The notes below the pieces were generated by a model. That model was not told where the DNA came from, did no database searches, and saw only the letters and a list, made by a program, of their open reading frames with translations. 64,000 nucleotides of DNA from Sagittula marina (lineage in GTDB: Bacteria; Pseudomonadota; Alphaproteobacteria; Rhodobacterales; Rhodobacteraceae). Position numbers and translations under genes: made by a program. The stretch covers positions 1 to 64,000 of the forward strand of contig NZ_JACIEJ010000008.1 in assembly GCF_014196795.1 (NCBI RefSeq). Direction: 5' to 3'. This document shows positions 8,231-17,396 of this stretch, in pieces; position 1 is the stretch's first letter, and every line of letters begins with the position of its first letter.

Positions 8231-8505
8231 AAGCGATATCAGGTTTCACCTATTCGATTTGCGCGCCGGGCCGGACAGGGCTGCGGGCTGTAGCGGTATA
8301 AGGTTCGGCCGGCTCTGGTCGCGGATGCTATGGTGGAGCCGATCCAGCGCCAGCCGGTATCGGTTCAAGCGCATATTCAGGGTCGGATATGTTGACGCAG
8401 ATGTCATATCCTCGAACGTGAGGTGCCTGCGCATGTGATGTCCGTGATGGCTGTGAAAGCGCCTCCTATGGACAACCCGATCAAGCGCCCCTATCTAGAC
8501 CAGCC

Positions 8506-8982
8506 ATGGCACAGAAACCCAAATCCGACCCGAACTACAAAGTGATAGCCGAGAACCGGCGCGCACGTTTTGATTATGCCATCGAGGATGACATCGAGTG
8601 CGGCATGATCCTGACCGGGTCGGAGGTGAAATCTCTGCGCGAGAACACCTCCAACATCGCCGAAAGTTATGCGGCGGTGGAAGAGGGGGAGCTTTGGCTG
8701 GTGAACTCCTACATTGCGCCCTACGAGCGCGCGATGTTCAGCCACGAGCCGCGCAAGCGCCGCAAGTTGCTGGTGTCGCGCAAGGAGCTGTCACGGTTGT
8801 GGAACGAGACCCAGCGCAAGGGCATGACCATCGTGCCGCTGGTGATGTACTTCAACCACAAGGGCATCGTGAAGCTGAAGGTCGGCATCGCGAAAGGCAA
8901 GAAGAACCACGACAAGCGCGAAACCGCCGCCAAGCGGGACTGGAATCGTCAAAAACAGCGACTGCTCAAGAGCAACGGCTGA
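8506..8982 (+). CDS. smpB: SsrA-binding protein SmpB
   Basis: A 158-residue protein that delivers tmRNA to stalled ribosomes for trans-translation. Family signatures are present: [13 protein letters not shown] near residues 15-27, [14 protein letters not shown] near 33-46, and SYIAPYE near 65-71. The basic tail ([19 protein letters not shown]) matches the C-terminal tail that reaches into the ribosome. The tmRNA gene itself is not in this window. Confidence 0.97.
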   Translation: MAQKPKSDPNYKVIAENRRARFDYAIEDDIECGMILTGSEVKSLRENTSNIAESYAAVEEGELWLVNSYIAPYERAMFSHEPRKRRKLLVSRKELSRLWNETQRKGMTIVPLVMYFNHKGIVKLKVGIAKGKKNHDKRETAAKRDWNRQKQRLLKSNG

Positions 8983-9120
8983 TCGGCCCGCTGTGTTGGC
9001 GCTACCGCTGTTGCGGTTTTGCGCTGACAGCGCGACCTTGGGCGCAAAGCCGGTGGTTCGCCTTGCAGAATGGTGCGCGCTTGCCTAAGCGTGTGGCCCA
9101 TGACAAGGGCGAGGGGCGAC

Positions 9121-9978
9121 ATGGCCACAGACGATCCCAAGGTGCTGGTTTCGACCGATTGGCTTTCGAAACATCTGAACGATCCGGATCTGCGGATTCT
9201 GGACGCAAGCTGGTATCTGCCGGACGCCGGGCGCGATCCTAAGGCGGAATACAAGGCGGGCCATATTCCCGGTGCGCGGTTCTTTGACATTGACGAAATC
9301 TCGGACGCGCGCTCGGACCTGCCGCATATGGCGCCTGAGCCGGAGAAGTTCATGTCGCGGATGCGTGCCATGGGTGTGGGCGACGGCCATCAAGTCGTCG
9401 TCTATGACGGCATGGGCGTGTTTTCTGCCGCGCGCGTCTGGTGGCTGTTCAAGTTGATGGGCAAGACCGACATTGCCGTTCTGGACGGCGGCCTGCCCAA
9501 GTGGGTCGCAGAGGAACGCCGGGTGGAGGATCTGCCGCCGATGATCCGTGACCGTCACATGACCGTTCGCCGTCAGGCGCATATGGTGCGTGACGTGACG
9601 CAGGTCAGCGCGGCGGCCAAGCTGAAGGATCACGAGATCCTCGATGCGCGCAGTCTGAAGCGGTTCAGTGGCGAAGCCGAAGAACCCCGAGAGGGTCTGC
9701 GCTCGGGTCATATTCCCGGCTCAAAGAGTGTGCATTATGCGCGCCTGCTGACCGAAGACGGCTGCCTGAAGTCGCCCGACGCCTTGCGTGCGGAATTCGA
9801 GGCCGCAGGCGTGGATCTGTCCAAGCCCGTGATCACGAGCTGTGGATCCGGCGTTACAGCTGCCATTATCAACCTTGCGCTGGAGGTCATCGGAAAGACT
9901 GACCACGCGCTTTATGACGGGTCATGGGCGGAATGGGGTGCCTTTCCGACGTTGCCTGTCGCCACCGGAGAAAACTGA
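9121..9978 (+). CDS. sseA: 3-mercaptopyruvate sulfurtransferase
   Basis: A 285-residue, two-rhodanese-domain enzyme that moves sulfur from 3-mercaptopyruvate to thiol acceptors. The N-terminal domain (about 5-140) lacks a catalytic cysteine as usual. The C-terminal domain (about 160-280) carries SCGSGVTA near residue 242, the CGSGVTA loop typical of mercaptopyruvate rather than thiosulfate sulfurtransferases. ATG 9121 has GAGGGG just upstream and fits homologues better than the upstream in-frame start at 9070. Its stop overlaps the aminotransferase start by one base (TGATG). Confidence 0.93.
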   Translation: MATDDPKVLVSTDWLSKHLNDPDLRILDASWYLPDAGRDPKAEYKAGHIPGARFFDIDEISDARSDLPHMAPEPEKFMSRMRAMGVGDGHQVVVYDGMGVFSAARVWWLFKLMGKTDIAVLDGGLPKWVAEERRVEDLPPMIRDRHMTVRRQAHMVRDVTQVSAAAKLKDHEILDARSLKRFSGEAEEPREGLRSGHIPGSKSVHYARLLTEDGCLKSPDALRAEFEAAGVDLSKPVITSCGSGVTAAIINLALEVIGKTDHALYDGSWAEWGAFPTLPVATGEN

Positions 9979-11162
9979 TGTTCGAACTTCTCAAAGAACA
10001 ACCCGAAGACAAGATCCTGATGCTGATGCAGGCCTACCGCGAAGATCCGCGCGAGGCCAAGATCGATCTGGGCGTTGGCGTTTACAAGAACGCCGAAGGC
10101 AAGACGCCGATCATGCGTGCCGTCAAGGCTGCGGAAAAGCAGCTTTGGGAAGTGGAAGAGACCAAGAGCTACACCGGGCTGGCCGGCGACGTGGGCTTTG
10201 CGGATGCGATGTTCGATCTGCTGATCGGTGATGCCTGCCCGCGCGATTGCGTGGCGGCGGCGGCGACACCGGGTGGCACGGGCGCGGTGCGCCAGGGCTT
10301 TGACATGATCCGCATGGCCAACCGGGAGGCGCGTGTTTTCGTGTCCGATCCAACGTGGCCGAACCACCTGTCGATCCTCAAGCACATGGAAATGCACATT
10401 CAGCCCTATCGGTATTTCGATTCCGAGACGCGGTCGGTGAACTTTGCCGGTATGATCGAAGACATCGCCGATGCGCGCGTCGGCGATGTGGTGTTGCTCC
10501 ACGGGTGCTGCCACAACCCGACCGGCGCGAACCTGACGCTGGAGCAATGGCAGCAGGTCATCGACACGCTGTTGAAGACCGGCGCAACCCCGATGATCGA
10601 CATTGCCTACCAGGGCTTTGGCGACGGTCTGGCCGAAGATGCGGCGGGCCTGCGCATGGTCGTGGCGCAGATGCCGGAAGTGCTGATTGCGGCGTCATGC
10701 TCCAAGAACTTCGGTGTGTATCGGGAGCGGACAGGGCTGCTGTTGGCTGTCGCCCAGGACAAGGTGCGCCGTCAGGCAAACCAGGGCATGCTGAACTATC
10801 TGAACCGTCAGAACTACTCTTTCCCGCCGGACCACGGCGCCCGTCTGGTGACCATGGTGCTGCAGGACGACGCGTTGCGCATGGATTGGGAAGAAGAAGT
10901 TCGTGAGATCCGTGAAGGCGTGCTGGCCTTGCGTCAGCAGCTGGCGGGTGAACTGGCACGTTTGACCAACTCGGACCGCTTTGCCTTTGTGGCCGAGCAC
11001 CGGGGCATGTTCTCGCGGCTTGGCGCAACGCCGGAGCAGGTGGAAGCCATGCGTGTGAGCCACGGCGTTTACATGGTGGGCGATTCGCGCATCAACATGG
11101 CCGGTCTGAACAAGGATTCGGTGCCGGTGCTGGCCGAAGCCATGGTCGCCGCGGGCGTCTGA
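9978..11162 (+). CDS. Aromatic/aspartate aminotransferase (class I)
   Basis: A 394-residue PLP enzyme of the AspC/TyrB group. It opens with FELLKEQPEDKILMLMQAYR, typical of the family. Further signatures are DLGVGVYKN near 35, HGCCHNPTGANL near 175, DIAYQGFGDGL near 207 and SCSKNFGVYRERTG near 240, where the Lys binds PLP. It should move amino groups between aspartate or aromatic amino acids and 2-oxoglutarate; the sequence alone does not decide which substrate dominates, so tyrB or aspC is left open. A strong terminator follows. Confidence 0.9.
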   Translation: MFELLKEQPEDKILMLMQAYREDPREAKIDLGVGVYKNAEGKTPIMRAVKAAEKQLWEVEETKSYTGLAGDVGFADAMFDLLIGDACPRDCVAAAATPGGTGAVRQGFDMIRMANREARVFVSDPTWPNHLSILKHMEMHIQPYRYFDSETRSVNFAGMIEDIADARVGDVVLLHGCCHNPTGANLTLEQWQQVIDTLLKTGATPMIDIAYQGFGDGLAEDAAGLRMVVAQMPEVLIAASCSKNFGVYRERTGLLLAVAQDKVRRQANQGMLNYLNRQNYSFPPDHGARLVTMVLQDDALRMDWEEEVREIREGVLALRQQLAGELARLTNSDRFAFVAEHRGMFSRLGATPEQVEAMRVSHGVYMVGDSRINMAGLNKDSVPVLAEAMVAAGV

Positions 11163-11184
11163 GGCTTTACCTTTGTCAAAATGA

Positions 11185-11220
11185 AAAAGGGGACGCGGGC
11201 ATTGGCCCGCGTCCCCTTTT
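11185..11220 (+). terminator. Strong intrinsic terminator of sseA-aminotransferase
   Basis: AAAAGGGGACGCGGGC (11185-11200) and GCCCGCGTCCCCTTTT (11205-11220) form a perfect 16-bp stem with an ATTG loop, ending in a T run. The A and T flanks make it usable in both directions. Confidence 0.92.
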
Positions 11221-11674
11221 GCTTGTCTCTCCTCGCGCGCCTCTGGCGCACTTCGTCGCGCGGATCACAGCCCACCGAAATATATTTCAAGCGGTGCTCT
11301 GTGACGTCCTCGACAGCTTGGCTTTCGTCTTGGCCGGTTCGCGGTCTGCTGTGCCGTGGTCGCGCAGCATCTGGGGATCAGGGCATGTCAGCGATCAACC
11401 GCACGCTTATCCTTTCAATACGACAGTGACATGCGTCTGTCCGGAGTGGTGAGCGACTGTAACCTGAAGCTGTCATCCCCTTCCATAAGTGGGCATGTGG
11501 GTGACGATGGCGATGGAGGCGTGCTGGTCCACTTCGGCGGTCAAAACCTCAAGATAATGGCGGGGCGGGTCGCCCTTGTTCGCCGCGCTGTTTTCCTGCC
11601 TCGTCCAAGGGGGCAATGGCGCACCTGCACCGGCAACGTTTGTCCGGGCTGTATCGACGCGGATGTGGGCCGTA
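11221..11674. other. 454 bases without a gene, downstream of dnaE2
   Basis: No supported gene on either strand. Near 11228-11300 the sequence (GCGCGCCTCTGGCGCAC, later CCACCGAAATATATTTC) looks like a degraded copy of the GC-rich/ATTTG intergenic repeats seen elsewhere in the window. A minus-strand frame (11473-11712) stays open but shows no homology to the missing DnaE2 C-terminal domain. Confidence 0.4.
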
Positions 11675-14600
11675 TCATGTGGTGCGGAGGCCGCCCGCTT
11701 GTCGCGAAACATGCGCTCTGCTGTCTGGCGCGCGCGCGATTTCCTTGCTGTTCAAATACCTCTGGGGGAGGTCCGCAGGATTGGGGGCAGTACCCCTCGT
11801 GCGGTTGGCCGGCGGCGGCGTCAGGATGTGGCGCAACAGGGCCACGGGATGCGCGCGCAGGCTCAGACGCATGGCGACGTAATCTTCGACGACCTCTTCG
11901 CCCAGCGTCATTTCCGGAAGGTGGGCGGTGGGTTCCAGAATCGCCTCGCCGTCCAGATCGCCGGAAAAGAGCGGCAGCTCCGGGCCTTTCACCAGCGCCT
12001 TGGCCTGCCACAGCGCCTCGCGACGGCTGAGACCCATCGGGCGGAAGGCGTCGGCCTCGGCCAGTCGGGCCAAAGTGGCCGGGGCCAGCCCCGCGCGGCG
12101 CCAGACGTCACGCACCGATTGGTAGCCGTTGCCGCGCGCGCCTGCGATCCATTGGGCGTCGTCCTCCGCCAGCCCCTTGATCTGGCGAAACCCCAACCGG
12201 AGGGCGAGGCCGCCGCGCTCGTCTGGCTCCATCACATTGTCCCAGTAACTGGCATTGATGTCGATGGGACGCACCTGCACGCCATGTTCGCGGGCGTCGC
12301 GCACGATCTGGGCGGGGGCGTAGAACCCCATCGGTTGGGCATTGAGAAGGGCGCAGGCAAAGATGCCCGGATGGTGGCATTTCAGCCAGGCAGAGGCATA
12401 GACCAGCAGGGCAAAGCTGGCGGCGTGGCTTTCGGGAAAACCGTAGGAGCCAAAGCCCTCGATTTGGGAAAAGCAGCGTTCGGCAAAATCGGCATCATAG
12501 CCGTTGGTCATCATCCCCTTCAGGAAGCGGGTGCGGAATTCGCTGACGTTGCCGTGTTTCTTGAAGGTGGCAAGGGCGCGGCGCAGGCGGTCGGCCTCGG
12601 TCGGGGTGAAGTTCGCGCCGGTGATGGCGATCTGCATGGCCTGTTCCTGAAACAGCGGCACGCCCAGCGTCTTGCCCAGCACGCGCCCCAGCGCATCGGA
12701 GGGGAAGGTGACCTGTTCCTCGCCATTGCGGCGGCGGATGTAGGGGTGGACCATGTCGCCCTGGATCGGGCCGGGGCGGATGATCGCCACTTCGATCACC
12801 AGGTCGTAGAAGCAGCGTGGCCTCATGCGGGGCAGAAAATTCATCTGCGCGCGGCTTTCCACCTGGAAGACGCCCAGACTGTCGGCCTTGCACAGCATCT
12901 GGTAGGTCTTTGGGTCTTCGGGGGGCAGGGTGGCGAGGGTGTGCGTGGTGCCGTGGTGGCGTTTGAGCAGGTCGAACGCCTTGCGGATGCAGGTCAACAT
13001 CCCGAGGCTGAGCACGTCGATCTTCAGGATCCCCAGCGCGTCGATGTCGTCCTTGTCCCAGCAGATCACGGTGCGCCCCTCCATCGAGGCGTTTTCGATC
13101 GGGACAAGTTCGTCCAGCCGTCCTTCGGTGACGATGAAGCCGCCCACGTGCTGGGACAGGTGGCGCGGAAAGCCGATGATCTCGTAGATCAGCTCCATCG
13201 TCAGTTTCAGCCGGCGGTCTGTGGGGTCGAGGCCGATCTCACGCATCCGCTCTTCCTCCAGTCCGTTGGTGGAGAAAAATCCCCAAAGCTGGGAGGAAAG
13301 CGCGCCGAGCGTGTCCTCTGACAGGCCCATGGCGCGGCCCACTTCGCGGATGGCGCGTTTGCCGCGGTAGTGGATCACGGTGGCGCAGAGCCCCGCGCGG
13401 TGGCGGCCGTAGCGTTCGTAGATGTGCTGGATGACTTCTTCGCGGCGTTCGTGTTCGAAATCCACGTCGATGTCGGGCGGCTCGTCGCGGGCCTCGGAGA
13501 CGAAGCGCTCAAACACCATGGTGCCGATCTCGGGGGAGACGGAGGTGACGCCGAGGCAGTAGCAGGTGATGGAATTGGCGGCCGAACCGCGCCCCTGACA
13601 CAGGATTCCGCGCTCCCGGGCGAAGGCCACGATGTCGCGCACGGTCAGGAAATAGGGTTCGTATTTCAGCTTGCCAATGAGGTCGAGTTCATGGGCGAGC
13701 TGCGCGCGCGCGTGGTCCGGGGCGCCTTGGGGGTAGCGCCAGTCCAGGCCTTCGTGGGCGAGGCGGGAGAGGCGCTGGCGCGCGGTCTCGTTCTCGGTGA
13801 CTTCGGAAGGGTATTCGTAGCGCAGGGATGCGATGTCAAAGGTGCAACGGCGGGCAAGGTTTGCGGCACGGGTGACAGCCTCGGCATGGGGGCCGAGCAG
13901 GCGGCGCATCTCTGGGCCGGAGCGCAGGCGCTGTTCGGCATTGGCGCAGGCGGCGCGGCCGAGTTCCTCGATCCGGCAGCCCCGGCGAATGGCGGTCAGC
14001 ACGTCGGCCATGCGGCGGCGGCGGCCATGGTGCATCAGCGGGGCGGCGCTGGCGATGGTGGGGATGTTCAACCGCTGCGCCAGCGCGCCGAGCGCGTCGA
14101 AGCGGGGACGGTCCTGTCCGTCATAGCAGGGCGCGAGAGCAAGATGCGTTTCGACGCGGCGCGTCAGCTGCTGCGCCAGTGTCGACCATGCGCCCGCGCC
14201 GCCCTGTGAGGTGAGCGCCTGTGGCGGATGGAGGATGGCGACGAGGCCGCTCATGTCCGCGGGCAGGTCGGCCATGGTGAGCAGGCAGGTGCCTTTCTGT
14301 GCCCGGCGGCGGCCCAGCGTGATCAGGCGGCAGAGCGTGGCCCAGCCTGCGCGGGTGGTGGCCAGAGCGGTGAAGCTGATGCCATCGGTGAGGGTCAGCC
14401 GCGCTGCGGGGATCAACCTCGGGATATTGCGGGCGGGCAGGGAGGGCGGCTTTGGCAGGTGCGCCGGGGCGGGCGGGCCGATAGGGCCATCGCGTGCCTC
14501 GATCTCGTCACGGGTGCGGATCTGGTGGGCGATGTCCTTTGCCTGCGTGTGGGCGCGCACGATGCCCGCGACGGAGTTGTCATCGGCAATGGCGATGGCG

Positions 14601-14698
14601 TCGAGGCCAAGCAGGGCGGCACGCTCCATGTACTCCTCCGGGTGGGAGGCCCCGGTGAGAAAGGTGAAATTGGAGGTGATGCAGAGCTCGGCGAACAT
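11675..14698 (-). CDS. dnaE2: Error-prone DNA polymerase DnaE2 (ImuC), C-terminally truncated
   Basis: A 1007-codon reading frame for the catalytic subunit of the SOS mutagenesis polymerase. The PHP domain starts at residue 1 (TSNFTFLTGASHPEEYM). Catalytic aspartates are in PDIDVDFEHE (Asp409, Asp411) and KIDVLSLGML (Asp561). A fingers/tandem HhH region follows, and homology runs to HPVALLRHILTPPP at about 950-963. The OB-fold domain expected next (about 110 residues or more; usual length about 1,080-1,150) is absent. The last 44 residues read through an intergenic repeat. A LexA box lies just upstream. The usual imuA-imuB partners are not adjacent. The ribosome-binding site is weak. It may be a pseudogene or a shortened active enzyme. 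Confidence 0.88.
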   Translation of the reverse strand: MFAELCITSNFTFLTGASHPEEYMERAALLGLDAIAIADDNSVAGIVRAHTQAKDIAHQIRTRDEIEARDGPIGPPAPAHLPKPPSLPARNIPRLIPAARLTLTDGISFTALATTRAGWATLCRLITLGRRRAQKGTCLLTMADLPADMSGLVAILHPPQALTSQGGAGAWSTLAQQLTRRVETHLALAPCYDGQDRPRFDALGALAQRLNIPTIASAAPLMHHGRRRRMADVLTAIRRGCRIEELGRAACANAEQRLRSGPEMRRLLGPHAEAVTRAANLARRCTFDIASLRYEYPSEVTENETARQRLSRLAHEGLDWRYPQGAPDHARAQLAHELDLIGKLKYEPYFLTVRDIVAFARERGILCQGRGSAANSITCYCLGVTSVSPEIGTMVFERFVSEARDEPPDIDVDFEHERREEVIQHIYERYGRHRAGLCATVIHYRGKRAIREVGRAMGLSEDTLGALSSQLWGFFSTNGLEEERMREIGLDPTDRRLKLTMELIYEIIGFPRHLSQHVGGFIVTEGRLDELVPIENASMEGRTVICWDKDDIDALGILKIDVLSLGMLTCIRKAFDLLKRHHGTTHTLATLPPEDPKTYQMLCKADSLGVFQVESRAQMNFLPRMRPRCFYDLVIEVAIIRPGPIQGDMVHPYIRRRNGEEQVTFPSDALGRVLGKTLGVPLFQEQAMQIAITGANFTPTEADRLRRALATFKKHGNVSEFRTRFLKGMMTNGYDADFAERCFSQIEGFGSYGFPESHAASFALLVYASAWLKCHHPGIFACALLNAQPMGFYAPAQIVRDAREHGVQVRPIDINASYWDNVMEPDERGGLALRLGFRQIKGLAEDDAQWIAGARGNGYQSVRDVWRRAGLAPATLARLAEADAFRPMGLSRREALWQAKALVKGPELPLFSGDLDGEAILEPTAHLPEMTLGEEVVEDYVAMRLSLRAHPVALLRHILTPPPANRTRGTAPNPADLPQRYLNSKEIARAPDSRAHVSRQAGGLRTT
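11736..11759 (-). repeat. GTATTTG-type intergenic repeat core, inside the dnaE2 3' end
   Basis: On the minus strand this begins GTATTTGAACAGCAAGGAA and is preceded by a GGGG...CCCCC segment. It resembles the repeats at 33532-33555 and 53892-53915. Here it is translated in frame as part of the dnaE2 tail (RYLNSKEIA), which points to a junction between gene and spacer. Confidence 0.5.
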
Positions 14699-14711
14699 GA
14701 ATCACATGGTA

Positions 14712-14726
14712 GTTCATGATTTGTTC
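14712..14726 (-). promoter_or_regulatory. LexA (SOS) box of dnaE2
   Basis: GTTCATGATTTGTTC matches the alphaproteobacterial SOS box GTTC-N7-GTTC exactly. It ends 13 bases before the dnaE2 start, placing the gene under LexA repression and DNA-damage induction as in other members of the group. Confidence 0.85.
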
Positions 14727-14837
14727 TTTTTGGAGTCCTATTATCGGATTGCGGCGTTGGCACGCTGTCAGGGGGCAAGCCGAAAGATGTGCTTTCACTG
14801 GACTATGGGGGGCGACATGAAAACAGACGCGAGGAGG

Positions 14838-15740
14838 TTACGCTTTGCGGTGTGGGCCTGCGAGGGCGGTCCCGCCAAGGATAAGGCCGGAGACCGTGGC
14901 GATCATCCCGGCGGCGGAGACGGAGGCCTCTGCGCCCAGCCAGAGTGGTCCGTAGCCTGCGAGCACATAGCCAAGCGTGGCCGACAGTGCGGCGAAGGCG
15001 AGGGACCATGCGATCTGGTGTTTCAGGTCGTTGGTCATCAGCCGCGCGCTGGCGGGCGGGCAGATGAACATGGCGATCACGATGATCGAGCCAACGGCGT
15101 CGAATGCCGCGACGGCGGCCATGGCGGCACAGACCACCAGCCCGAGGGAGAGGGTCGTGACCGGCAGGCCGAGGCTTTGCGCGAAACCGTTGTCAAAGGT
15201 GGCCAGCGCCAGCGGTCGCCAGAAGATCCACAGCGCCAGCGCGATGACCGCGAGTGTCAGGGCCATGCGCGTCAGCTCTGGCGGGAGGGTCGCCAGCGCC
15301 TGCGGGTCGGTCAGGGCGCCGGGGACAAAGCCGTCGAGCCAGATCAGGCTTTCGAGGTTGCCGTAAAGGGCGTGTTCGACGTCGAGGTGGACCGATGCCG
15401 TGTCGGTCTGTTCCAGCAGCAGCACGCCCGCCGCGAACATGGTGGTGAAGACGACACCCATGGCCGCGCCCGGCTCCACCCGGCCGAAGCGACGGATAAG
15501 TTCGATGAGCACAACGGCCAGCAGGGCGGCTGCGGCAGCGCCCAGCATCATCGGCAGCGCGGCGAGCGAACCGGTGAGCAGGAAGGCCACCACGATACCG
15601 GGAAGGACCGTGTGGGAAATGGCGTCACCGATCAGGCTTTGACGGCGCAGAAGCAGAAAGTTGCCGGGCAGGGCGCAGGCCATGGCGGCCAGCGTGCCGA
15701 TCAGCATCGGGGGCAGGGAAAGGGCGATGAACTCGCTCAT
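14838..15740 (-). CDS. Metal ABC transporter permease (Mn/Zn/Fe type), second subunit
   Basis: A 300-residue ABC-3 family permease with about eight to nine hydrophobic segments. Family signature regions include RRQSLIGDAISHTVLPGI near 30-50 and DAVGSIIVIAMFICPPASARL near 205-225. It starts with an ATGA overlap on the preceding permease gene, so the two permeases are made together and probably form the membrane heterodimer. Together with the ATPase and binding protein upstream it completes a four-gene importer of the SitABCD/TroABCD layout. The metal is not certain from sequence. Confidence 0.87.
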   Translation of the reverse strand: MSEFIALSLPPMLIGTLAAMACALPGNFLLLRRQSLIGDAISHTVLPGIVVAFLLTGSLAALPMMLGAAAAALLAVVLIELIRRFGRVEPGAAMGVVFTTMFAAGVLLLEQTDTASVHLDVEHALYGNLESLIWLDGFVPGALTDPQALATLPPELTRMALTLAVIALALWIFWRPLALATFDNGFAQSLGLPVTTLSLGLVVCAAMAAVAAFDAVGSIIVIAMFICPPASARLMTNDLKHQIAWSLAFAALSATLGYVLAGYGPLWLGAEASVSAAGMIATVSGLILGGTALAGPHRKA

Positions 15741-16648
15741 GAGCGGGCCGTGGCGCGTTGGCGGGTGTGGCGAAGGGCGGAGGCGAGAAGGCCACGGCGG
15801 GGCGCGCAGAACAGGCTGACGGCAAAGGCCGAGAAGGCGGTGAGCACGATCAGCGGGCCGGTTGGCAGATCCGGCGCGGAGGCGGAGAGCGCAGCACCAA
15901 CGTAGCCTGCACCTGCGCCAATGACCGCGGCGATCAGGGCCATGCGCGGCGCGCGGTCCGTCCAGAAGCGCGCGGCCACCGGCGGGATCACCAGCAGCGC
16001 AACAATCAGGATCAGGCCGGTGATTTTCAGCCCGGTGACGGTCACGGCCAGCACCAGGCCAAGCAACGCAAGGTCGTAGTGCGCCACGTTCAGACCGCGC
16101 TGGGCGGCATAACCTTCGTCAAAGGCGATCATGAGCAAGGGGCGCCTCAGCGCCATCGTCGCCAGCAAGGTCAACGCGCCCCCTGCCGCGATCAGCAGCG
16201 CATCGGCGCGCAGCATTCCGGCGGTGGCCCCGAGCAGAACGCTTTCCAGTCCGGCTTGTTGCCCGGCGTCGAGGGTCTGGATCACGGTCAGCAGCGTGAT
16301 CCCGGTGCCGAAGAAGACCGAGAGCACCGCACCGATGGCGGCATCCTGGGGCAGGCGGGTCGCGCGGGTCAGCCATGTCACAGTGGCCAGCCCGAGCGCG
16401 GCGGTGATTGCGCTGCCCAGCATCAGCCCGGCGAGGTTGCGCCCGGTGCCGCCAAGCGCGACCATGACAAGGAACGCAATCGCGACGCCCGGTAGGGTCG
16501 CGTGGCTGATGGCGTCCGATACCAGAGACCGTTGCCGCAGGTAGAGGAAGGTGCCCACAGTGCCTGCGGCCAGCCCCAAAGCCGTTGCTCCGAGGGCGAC
16601 CAGCGTCGCGTTGTACCCGAGGTTCAATGTAAGAGCATCAAGGAGCAT
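15737..16648 (-). CDS. Metal ABC transporter permease (Mn/Zn/Fe type), first subunit
   Basis: A 303-residue ABC-3 permease starting LLDALTLNLGYNATLVALGA. The segment LRQRSLVSDAISHATLPGVA near 33-52 is the family motif, repeated in its partner. It has about eight hydrophobic segments, and LILIVALLVIPPVAARFW lies near 215-232. It starts 4 bases after the ATPase gene and overlaps the second permease by 4 bases. A pair of unlike permeases is the pattern of SitCD/TroCD manganese or mixed-metal systems, whereas ZnuB usually acts as a single permease. Confidence 0.87.
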   Translation of the reverse strand: MLLDALTLNLGYNATLVALGATALGLAAGTVGTFLYLRQRSLVSDAISHATLPGVAIAFLVMVALGGTGRNLAGLMLGSAITAALGLATVTWLTRATRLPQDAAIGAVLSVFFGTGITLLTVIQTLDAGQQAGLESVLLGATAGMLRADALLIAAGGALTLLATMALRRPLLMIAFDEGYAAQRGLNVAHYDLALLGLVLAVTVTGLKITGLILIVALLVIPPVAARFWTDRAPRMALIAAVIGAGAGYVGAALSASAPDLPTGPLIVLTAFSAFAVSLFCAPRRGLLASALRHTRQRATARS

Positions 16649-16652
16649 CTGG

Positions 16653-17396
16653 TCAGGCCGCAGTGGGCAGACGCCCGTCGTAGGTGCGCATCAGGTTGGC
16701 GTCGGTGAAGGTTGTGGCGGTCGGCCCCTGGGCCACAGTATGCCGGTTCAACAGGCAGACATGATCGAAGTATCGCGGCACGGTCGACAGGTCGTGGTGG
16801 ACGCACAGCACGGTTTTCCCAGCGTCGCGCAGCCCATGAAGGACGGTGATGATGGCGGCTTCGGTGGCGGCATCCACACCGGCAAACGGTTCGTCGAGCA
16901 GATACAACTCGGCCTCCTGGGCCAGCGCGCGGGCGAGGAAGACACGCTGCTGCTGGCCGCCTGACAGCTGGCCGATCTGACGATCCGCGAGGTCGGACAT
17001 GCCGACGCGATCAAGGCAGGCCAGCGCCTTGTCGCGGTGGTGGGGGCGGGTGCGGCGCAGCAGGCCGAGCTGGCGGTAAAGACCCATCAGCGCGACTTCC
17101 AGAACCGTGGTCGGAAAGTCCCAGTCGACGGAGGCGCGCTGTGGCACATAGGCGATGCGGTCCCGCTGTGCGGCCAGTGGCTGATCCCAGGCCGTGATCG
17201 TCCCGGACAGCGGTTTGACCAGACCGAGCGCGGATTTGAGCAGCGTGGATTTGCCCGCGCCGTTGGGGCCGATGATGGCGGTCATCTCGCCCTCGGGCAC
17301 TGTCAGGTCAGCCCCGGTCAGCACGGGATCGCCGCCGTAGGAAACGGTCAGGTCCTGCACCTGAAGCGGGGCGGAAAGCAGCGCGGTGTCCTTCAT
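16653..17396 (-). CDS. Metal ABC transporter ATP-binding protein
   Basis: A 247-residue ABC ATPase. Walker A is GPNGAGKST near residue 39, the Q loop lies near PQRASVDWDFP (about 84), the signature is LSGGQQQRV near 143, Walker B is LYLLDEPFAGVD near 162, and the switch His is in CVHHD near 196. The RASVDWDFP segment after the Q loop is frequent in Mn/Zn importers. The start overlaps the stop of the binding-protein gene (ATGA). Confidence 0.92.
   Translation of the reverse strand: MKDTALLSAPLQVQDLTVSYGGDPVLTGADLTVPEGEMTAIIGPNGAGKSTLLKSALGLVKPLSGTITAWDQPLAAQRDRIAYVPQRASVDWDFPTTVLEVALMGLYRQLGLLRRTRPHHRDKALACLDRVGMSDLADRQIGQLSGGQQQRVFLARALAQEAELYLLDEPFAGVDAATEAAIITVLHGLRDAGKTVLCVHHDLSTVPRYFDHVCLLNRHTVAQGPTATTFTDANLMRTYDGRLPTAA

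Larger units (their letters stand above)
7958..8505. other. 548-base non-coding stretch with stem-loops, between uraH and smpB
   Basis: No convincing gene is visible. The stretch holds a conserved stem-loop repeat (8100-8138), a hairpin (8201-8230) and weaker inverted repeats (GCGCGCGC arms near 7990-8020, AAGGCGG/CCGCCTT near 8054-8082). A minus-strand frame ending at 8246 could encode about 54 residues from ATG 8407, but the GAGG is only two bases from that start and no family is recognised, so it is not called. Confidence 0.5.

Noticed and set aside
8246..8434. Small minus-strand frame upstream of smpB
   Set aside because: Possible 54-residue protein, but poor ribosome-binding-site spacing and no recognised family; kept only as a note on the gap.
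11576..13321. A 581-codon plus-strand frame opposite dnaE2
   Set aside because: Shadow of the dnaE2 coding strand; composition is biased to Gly, Ala, Gln and His, and no domain is visible.
14211..15905. A 564-codon plus-strand frame across dnaE2 and the permease genes
   Set aside because: It spans three real minus-strand genes, starts inside one and ends inside another, and shows only low-complexity shadow sequence.
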